Shown one piece after another: positions 1-3,868 of a stretch of DNA of 6,475 nt; the first letter of the stretch is position 1; the number at the start of each line of letters is the position of its first letter. A program made the position numbers and the translations under genes. Under the pieces are notes generated by a model that saw nothing but the letters and a program-made list of their open reading frames with translations, did not search any database and was not told where the DNA came from. This DNA is from Flavobacterium psychrophilum (GTDB lineage: Bacteria > Bacteroidota > Bacteroidia > Flavobacteriales > Flavobacteriaceae). The stretch lies in the NCBI GenBank assembly GCA_945861915.1, contig CAMAWK010000133.1, forward strand, positions 1 through 6,475, read 5' to 3'.

Positions 1-10
1 GATTAATAAA

Positions 11-970
11 TTATATTTTTTTATCAACTATATAGCGGGGTCTTTGTTTAGCTTCGGCATATATTTTACCAATATATTCGCCAATAACCCCAATAGAAAA
101 AAGTTGTATCCCACCTAAAAAGTACATAGGCAAAACGGTTGACAACCAACCAGGAACTGCATCGCCAGTATAAATAGCAAAACCCGCATAGGCACTCATA
201 ATCAAACAAAGAAAGAAAACTACAAATCCTATTATGGTAACCAATTTTAAAGGAAAAGTACTAAACGAAGTTATCCCATTCCAAGCAAAAGAAAGCATTT
301 TTCGGAAAGGGTATTTTGAATTTCCAGCAGTTCGCTCCAATCGGTCATAATAAACAATTCCGCTAGTATAGCCAATTGAAGGTATGATTCCTCTTAGAAA
401 TAAATTTACTTCATTAAATTGTGACAAACTATTAATCACTCTTTGACTACACAATCGATAATCGGCATGATTGGGAATCATATTCGATTTCATTTTTTGT
501 ATTATCCAATAAAATAGCAGAGCCGAATTTCGTTTAAAAAAAGTATCCGCTGTCCGTTCTTTTCTAACTCCATAAACTACATCGATTCCAGATGAAAATT
601 GCTGAACCATTTGGGCAATAACACTAATATCGTCTTGCAAATCTGCATCGATAGAAATGAGAGCATCTGCCTCAGAATTGAAAGTGAGCAAACCTGCTAA
701 TAATGCATTTTGATGTCCTGCATTTCCCACTAACTTCAAGCCTTTTATTTGATTATTTTGACTAACTTTTGATTCAATAATTTTCCAAGTTGCATCTTTA
801 CTTCCGTCATCAACAAAGGCAACAAAACTTTTATCCGAAATTAAATTAGAAACTACCAATTCGTCTATCAGATTGCGAAGCTGATTTTCAGTTTCATCCA
901 ACACTTGTTCTTCATTATAACAAGGTGATATTATCCCAATCACGGGTCTAGAAGTTGCGTTCATCATCAT
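11..970 (-). CDS. GtrB/ArnC/DPM1-like membrane-anchored family 2 glycosyltransferase (polyprenyl-phosphate sugar synthase)
   Basis: Probably transfers a sugar from a nucleotide donor to a polyprenyl (undecaprenyl) phosphate on the cytoplasmic face of the inner membrane. The 319-residue protein has the family layout. A GT-A domain opens with a PCYNE motif (16-20), then the nucleotide-binding DDGS (54-57), GNAGHQNALLAGL (82-94) and the metal-binding DADLQDD (108-114). HADYRL (168-173) and the RTAGNSKYPFRKM segment (213-225) follow, both typical of GtrB/DPM1-type enzymes. Two C-terminal membrane helices (about 240-265 and 275-299) precede a basic tail ending in QRPRYIV. The length fits bacterial GtrB/ArnC proteins. 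Three ATG codons lie in tandem at the start; the first is chosen because it overlaps the upstream stop by 4 nt, but the second or third could be used. It follows a GT-C transferase that is its likely functional partner. No GtrA-type flippase gene is visible. The sugar cannot be deduced. Confidence 0.93.
   Translation of the reverse strand: MMMNATSRPVIGIISPCYNEEQVLDETENQLRNLIDELVVSNLISDKSFVAFVDDGSKDATWKIIESKVSQNNQIKGLKLVGNAGHQNALLAGLLTFNSEADALISIDADLQDDISVIAQMVQQFSSGIDVVYGVRKERTADTFFKRNSALLFYWIIQKMKSNMIPNHADYRLCSQRVINSLSQFNEVNLFLRGIIPSIGYTSGIVYYDRLERTAGNSKYPFRKMLSFAWNGITSFSTFPLKLVTIIGFVVFFLCLIMSAYAGFAIYTGDAVPGWLSTVLPMYFLGGIQLFSIGVIGEYIGKIYAEAKQRPRYIVDKKI
967..970 (-). promoter_or_regulatory. 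ATGA stop/start overlap with tandem ATG codons
   Basis: The TGA of the GT-C gene (967-969) overlaps the first ATG of the GtrB-like gene (968-970). Two more in-frame ATG codons follow at 965-967 and 962-964. The bases just before it show no purine-rich ribosome-binding site at normal spacing. Re-initiation by ribosomes finishing the GT-C gene is therefore the likely route, which would tie the amounts of the two partner enzymes together. Which of the three ATGs is used cannot be told from the sequence. Confidence 0.6.
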
Positions 971-2322
971 AATTTTGAAGTTGGAAACATATAAACTGAC
1001 ATTTTATTAACCCCATTTTTTATCCATCGAATACGGTATAAACCTGTAGCACTCATTAAATACAAAGCAACTTTTGACGGAAAAATATAGCGTGGTTCCA
1101 TATAAGTAAGTCCATGAAAAACAAGTAAAGAAAGTGTTATTCCCCAAAAAATCCAATAATGAACCCAGTTTTTTTCTTTAATTAAAAACAAAACAACACC
1201 AACAATTACAAATAAATTAATCGAATTGAGAATCAACAGAAAACTCCAATAGCCAAAAGTCCCCACAAATGGTCCTAACTTAAACTCCTGAGGTTTAACT
1301 TTACTGATAATATTTAGATTGCCATAAATGCATTTTACAAAAAATTGTCTAGCAGTCCAAAACGGATAAGACAACGCATCGGAAATGACAAACTCTTTGT
1401 AGACTTCTTTAAAAGAACGGTTAGTTTCAGCCATTTTAAAGGCTAATTCTTCTCTACTTTTTTCCCAATTTTGATAATCTTTGCTATCCGAACGATTGTT
1501 GTTATCCCAAAAACGCAAATCAAGCGGTTCTTCTCTAAACTGAAATCGTCCCTGATGGGCAACAAAATAAAATAAGGTTTCTTGGTTTTCACCAGAGACA
1601 TTTAAAGTTGTTCTTTTGGCTAATTGTAATCCTAAAAAACTCAAAACAGTTACAGTCAAAAATGTAATTGCTAATTTTTTTCCGTAACCTTCAAAGAAAG
1701 GTTTGTTCTTAAAAAAAGAGTAAATTACCATAACAAATAGCAATCCTAAAAGTAGCATTGTATTGGGTCTATTCATAATTAATAACCACATTCCAAAGTT
1801 TAAAACAAACCACCCTGTATTTTTGGCAGGTTGCTTAAAAGCTAAAGTCCAACCATAAATGGCTAAAGTCAACGAGAAAAAAGCGGGGATTTCGGCCAAT
1901 ATCCCAAAGGAATAATAACAATGAATTGGGAAAATAAAAAAAAGCAACACCGCTAAAAAACCGACTTCTTTGGAGAAGAAAGTACAACCAATTCTAAAAA
2001 TAAGTAGTAAGCTAATAGTGGTAAGAATTGATAAAAAAATAACTGCATACAACCAAAGTTGGTCATCCGTAGCATCAGCTGGAGCTAACAAATAAGCAGG
2101 TGTGTAAAACAAAATAGGCCCTGGAGCTTTGGTAATTACTACTTTATCAAAATCGACTTTGCCCTTCAAAAATAATGCTGCATTTTTTGACTCAATATGA
2201 AAATTCATGTCCCCAAATTTATTAGCCTTAAAAGGCAAAGTGGAAACCAATACCATCAATAATGAGGAAACCAATATAATAAACAAAGTTATTCTTGTAA
2301 TTGAAAAATCCATTTTATCCAT
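967..2322 (-). CDS. Multi-pass GT-C glycosyltransferase, ArnT/dolichyl-phosphate-mannose family type
   Basis: Likely an integral membrane transferase that takes a sugar from a polyprenyl-phosphate carrier and puts it on an acceptor on the periplasmic side. The 451-residue protein has a membrane helix at about 9-29. The first extracytoplasmic loop carries GDMNFH, where Asp38 sits at the place of the conserved GT-C acidic catalytic residue. A KAPGPILFYTPAYLLAP segment (65-81) resembles the PGP/PPL loop of the GT39/ArnT clan. Further helices lie at about 89-109, 117-160, 171-202, 216-234, 358-381, 387-405 and 412-430. A soluble stretch, about 238-325, separates the two helix groups. MNRPN (183-187) and MEPRYIFP (408-415) match the RP and E-x-RY motifs common in bacterial members. 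The stop of the preceding GNAT gene abuts its ATG directly; another ATG lies three codons in. The next gene encodes a GtrB-like enzyme that could supply its donor. Family-level assignment is good; acceptor and sugar are unknown. Confidence 0.87.
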   Translation of the reverse strand: MDKMDFSITRITLFIILVSSLLMVLVSTLPFKANKFGDMNFHIESKNAALFLKGKVDFDKVVITKAPGPILFYTPAYLLAPADATDDQLWLYAVIFLSILTTISLLLIFRIGCTFFSKEVGFLAVLLFFIFPIHCYYSFGILAEIPAFFSLTLAIYGWTLAFKQPAKNTGWFVLNFGMWLLIMNRPNTMLLLGLLFVMVIYSFFKNKPFFEGYGKKLAITFLTVTVLSFLGLQLAKRTTLNVSGENQETLFYFVAHQGRFQFREEPLDLRFWDNNNRSDSKDYQNWEKSREELAFKMAETNRSFKEVYKEFVISDALSYPFWTARQFFVKCIYGNLNIISKVKPQEFKLGPFVGTFGYWSFLLILNSINLFVIVGVVLFLIKEKNWVHYWIFWGITLSLLVFHGLTYMEPRYIFPSKVALYLMSATGLYRIRWIKNGVNKMSVYMFPTSKL

Positions 2323-2325
2323 CTA
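2320..2325 (-). promoter_or_regulatory. TAG|ATG abutting stop and start (GNAT to GT-C)
   Basis: The stop TAG of the GNAT gene (2323-2325) is followed at once by the ATG of the GT-C gene (2320-2322). The preceding coding bases are AT-rich and lack a Shine-Dalgarno match. Coupled translation is the simplest reading. Confidence 0.5.
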
Positions 2326-2796
2326 ATAGTATTTAATGTTTTTATCAAAATAGAAACAAAGTACTCTTTTTGCTTTTATCGTGGCACACTTTTTAAATCC
2401 AGCCTTTTCGATTCCTTTTATAGAACTCAAATTATCTTGATTGACTACCATAAAAACGGCTGCGTTTTTTAGGTTTTGCAAAACTTCTTTGGCAATGGTA
2501 TGAATCACAAAAGAATAAATCGATCTTCCACGATAGGCTGGATTTGTATAACAATCGCCAATAACTGATCCTTTTTTTTGAATTAACCTCAACAAAAATA
2601 CGGTATTAAAAAGGAAACTTTGATGTACTAGAACATCATTATCTTGTATAAAATATTTTTTCTTTCTTCTTGAAACTAACTCTGTTTGAATCTCAAATTC
2701 TGATTCGGGAGATGGTAAAATATCTTGATTTGTCATCTGATAAATAACAACATCAATGGTGATAATCCTAAAACTTTTCCAAAATTTGCTAATCAC
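2323..2796 (-). CDS. Small GNAT-family acyltransferase-like protein, GTG start
   Basis: A 157-residue soluble protein with a GNAT-like C-terminal half. The strand GSVIGDCYTNPAY (76-88) leads into YRGRSIYSFVI (88-98), which occupies the place of acetyl-CoA-binding motif A. VVNQDNLSSIKGIEKAGFKK (117-136) is a good motif B (N-x2-S ... E-x-x-GF). GNAT enzymes move an acyl group, usually acetyl from CoA, to an amine. Here the glycan setting suggests an amino-sugar or a small precursor, but this is inference. The motif A loop is unusual: the common R-G-x-G-x-G pattern reads R-G-R-S-I-Y, with both later glycines replaced. The GTG start is chosen because it overlaps the stop of the FemAB-like gene as GTGA and because the first 20 residues look like a normal N-terminal strand. 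An internal ATG at codon 21 (2734-2736) is the alternative and would give 137 residues. The stop TAG abuts the next start. Confidence 0.82.
   Translation of the reverse strand: MISKFWKSFRIITIDVVIYQMTNQDILPSPESEFEIQTELVSRRKKKYFIQDNDVLVHQSFLFNTVFLLRLIQKKGSVIGDCYTNPAYRGRSIYSFVIHTIAKEVLQNLKNAAVFMVVNQDNLSSIKGIEKAGFKKCATIKAKRVLCFYFDKNIKYY
2793..2796 (-). promoter_or_regulatory. GTGA overlap that sets the GTG start of the GNAT gene
   Basis: The TGA of the FemAB-like gene (2793-2795) overlaps a GTG codon (2794-2796) that opens the GNAT frame. A purine-rich AAAGAGAAAAAA run stands immediately before it, too close and too A-rich to be a clear Shine-Dalgarno site. The 4-nt overlap matches the ATGA junction at 967-970 and supports GTG over the internal ATG at 2734-2736. 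Confidence 0.55.
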
Positions 2797-3866
2797 TTTT
2801 TTCTCTTTAAAATGGATAAAACTCTAGAAACCTGTTTTTTAAAGGGTCGCATATTTTTTTCTAAAAACAAAAAAAATTGAAAATAAAATGGTTTCAAAAC
2901 CCAATGATATTTAGATTGTTCAAATTCGATTGATTGTGTGTTGAAACTATTTTTAAAATCCATCACCCCTTTGGAACCGCCCAAAGAAATATTATAACCG
3001 TCAAAACCATTTTTAATAGACAACCTAATGGCTTCCCATTGCAAGAAATCACCCGTTCGTAAATCCGGAGTTTCTTTTTTGGAACCTCCCAAAACATAAG
3101 TAAAATAATTCCCCGATTCAATCAATAAAATCGCTCCTTTCAATTCCCCATTTTTGTAGGCTCCCAACATTTTTAAAACCCCCTTTTTTAACAAAGCCAC
3201 GAAACTTTCTTTGACATCTTTCCATTCTCTGATGCTATAATTTGCCAATTGAGCATTTTCTACAAATAAATTATAACCTTTTTCTAGTTTTTCTAAAGTA
3301 TTCAACTCCTGAAGTTCTAAACCTTTGCGATATGAATTTCGAATATTACGTCTTACGGACGGATTTAAAGTTTCGATTTTTGCTTCTGAGTCTGAAAATC
3401 CTTTTAAATCAATCCAGTTTAAACCATTGGATGAATATACATATTTAAACAAATGTTCTTTTTTGGAACTTGAAAGCATTGATAAATCATTCAAAATTGG
3501 ATAAATATGTTCGTTTGAAACTGTCGAAAATGGCAATGTAATATGACAATAGCATGAATTATAGATAATTCCTCGTTCTGAAACCGTTTTAATCAATTTA
3601 TTAAATCGATTTTCAAAACCTTGAGCTACAATAGGACCAAAAGGAACAATATAAAATTTAAACACAAATGCTTTTGCAATCACAGCAGCATATCCGCCAA
3701 CAATAATATCGGTTTCGACAGCTATACAAAACTCATAATCAAAGCCATAAGACTGATACGATTTCACCCAATCTGAGAGTAGCAAATGAGAACTTTTATT
3801 TTCTTTTAGTACAAAAGAATCCCAACGAGCTAGCCAATCTTGATCTTTTGTGAAAATTATTTCCAT
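2793..3866 (-). CDS. FemAB-like / GNAT-fold peptidoglycan-bridge-type transferase
   Basis: A 357-residue soluble protein of the FemAB-related superfamily (GNAT-fold proteins that include aminoacyl transferases acting on lipid-linked cell-wall precursors). The first GNAT-like half contains the strand-turn YIVPFGPIV (72-80), typical of the family. The second half starts after SVRRNIRNSYRKG (170-182), the basic helix seen in FemAB-like and 'GNAT_6' proteins. It continues through GELKGAILLIESGNYFTYVLGG (240-261) and ends with YNISLGG...GVMDFKNSFN (291-309), the equivalent of the conserved LGG...G-x-x-x-FK-x-x-F signature. The C-terminus is basic and aromatic (about 320-357) and may contact the membrane surface, but no clear transmembrane helix is visible. 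The ATG overlaps the stop of the upstream glycosyltransferase gene (TAATG). FemAB-like proteins next to deacetylases and glycosyltransferases are familiar from exopolysaccharide loci, so a role in decorating an envelope glycan precursor is more likely here than true peptidoglycan cross-bridge synthesis. The substrate is unknown. Confidence 0.85.
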   Translation of the reverse strand: MEIIFTKDQDWLARWDSFVLKENKSSHLLLSDWVKSYQSYGFDYEFCIAVETDIIVGGYAAVIAKAFVFKFYIVPFGPIVAQGFENRFNKLIKTVSERGIIYNSCYCHITLPFSTVSNEHIYPILNDLSMLSSSKKEHLFKYVYSSNGLNWIDLKGFSDSEAKIETLNPSVRRNIRNSYRKGLELQELNTLEKLEKGYNLFVENAQLANYSIREWKDVKESFVALLKKGVLKMLGAYKNGELKGAILLIESGNYFTYVLGGSKKETPDLRTGDFLQWEAIRLSIKNGFDGYNISLGGSKGVMDFKNSFNTQSIEFEQSKYHWVLKPFYFQFFLFLEKNMRPFKKQVSRVLSILKRKK

Positions 3867-3868
3867 TA
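3864..3868 (-). promoter_or_regulatory. TAATG overlap (GT2/deacetylase-like gene to FemAB-like gene)
   Basis: The stop TAA (3866-3868) and the ATG (3864-3866) share one base. No ribosome-binding site is evident in the bases before it, so translation of the FemAB-like gene is probably coupled to the large upstream gene. Confidence 0.55.

Noticed and set aside
1..10. Possible terminator after the GtrB-like gene
   Set aside because: Only ten bases lie downstream of the stop in this window, with no room to see a hairpin.
2572..2579. Run of eight T (A8 in the GNAT coding strand) as a possible phase-variation or slippage site
   Set aside because: It encodes ordinary Gln-Lys-Lys in a lysine-rich, AT-rich gene, the frame is intact on both sides, and a similar 8-base run occurs at 2869-2876. 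Length is not beyond what this composition gives.
3242..3448. Plus-strand open frame of 68 codons
   Set aside because: It lies wholly inside the FemAB-like gene on the other strand, shows no recognisable motif, and is best explained as an antisense shadow.
2793..3866. True FemX/FemA peptidoglycan cross-bridge enzyme
   Set aside because: Gram-negative-style context with glycosyltransferases and the lack of the coiled-coil insertion typical of FemA/FemB favour a FemAB-related glycan-locus protein, so no fem gene symbol was given.
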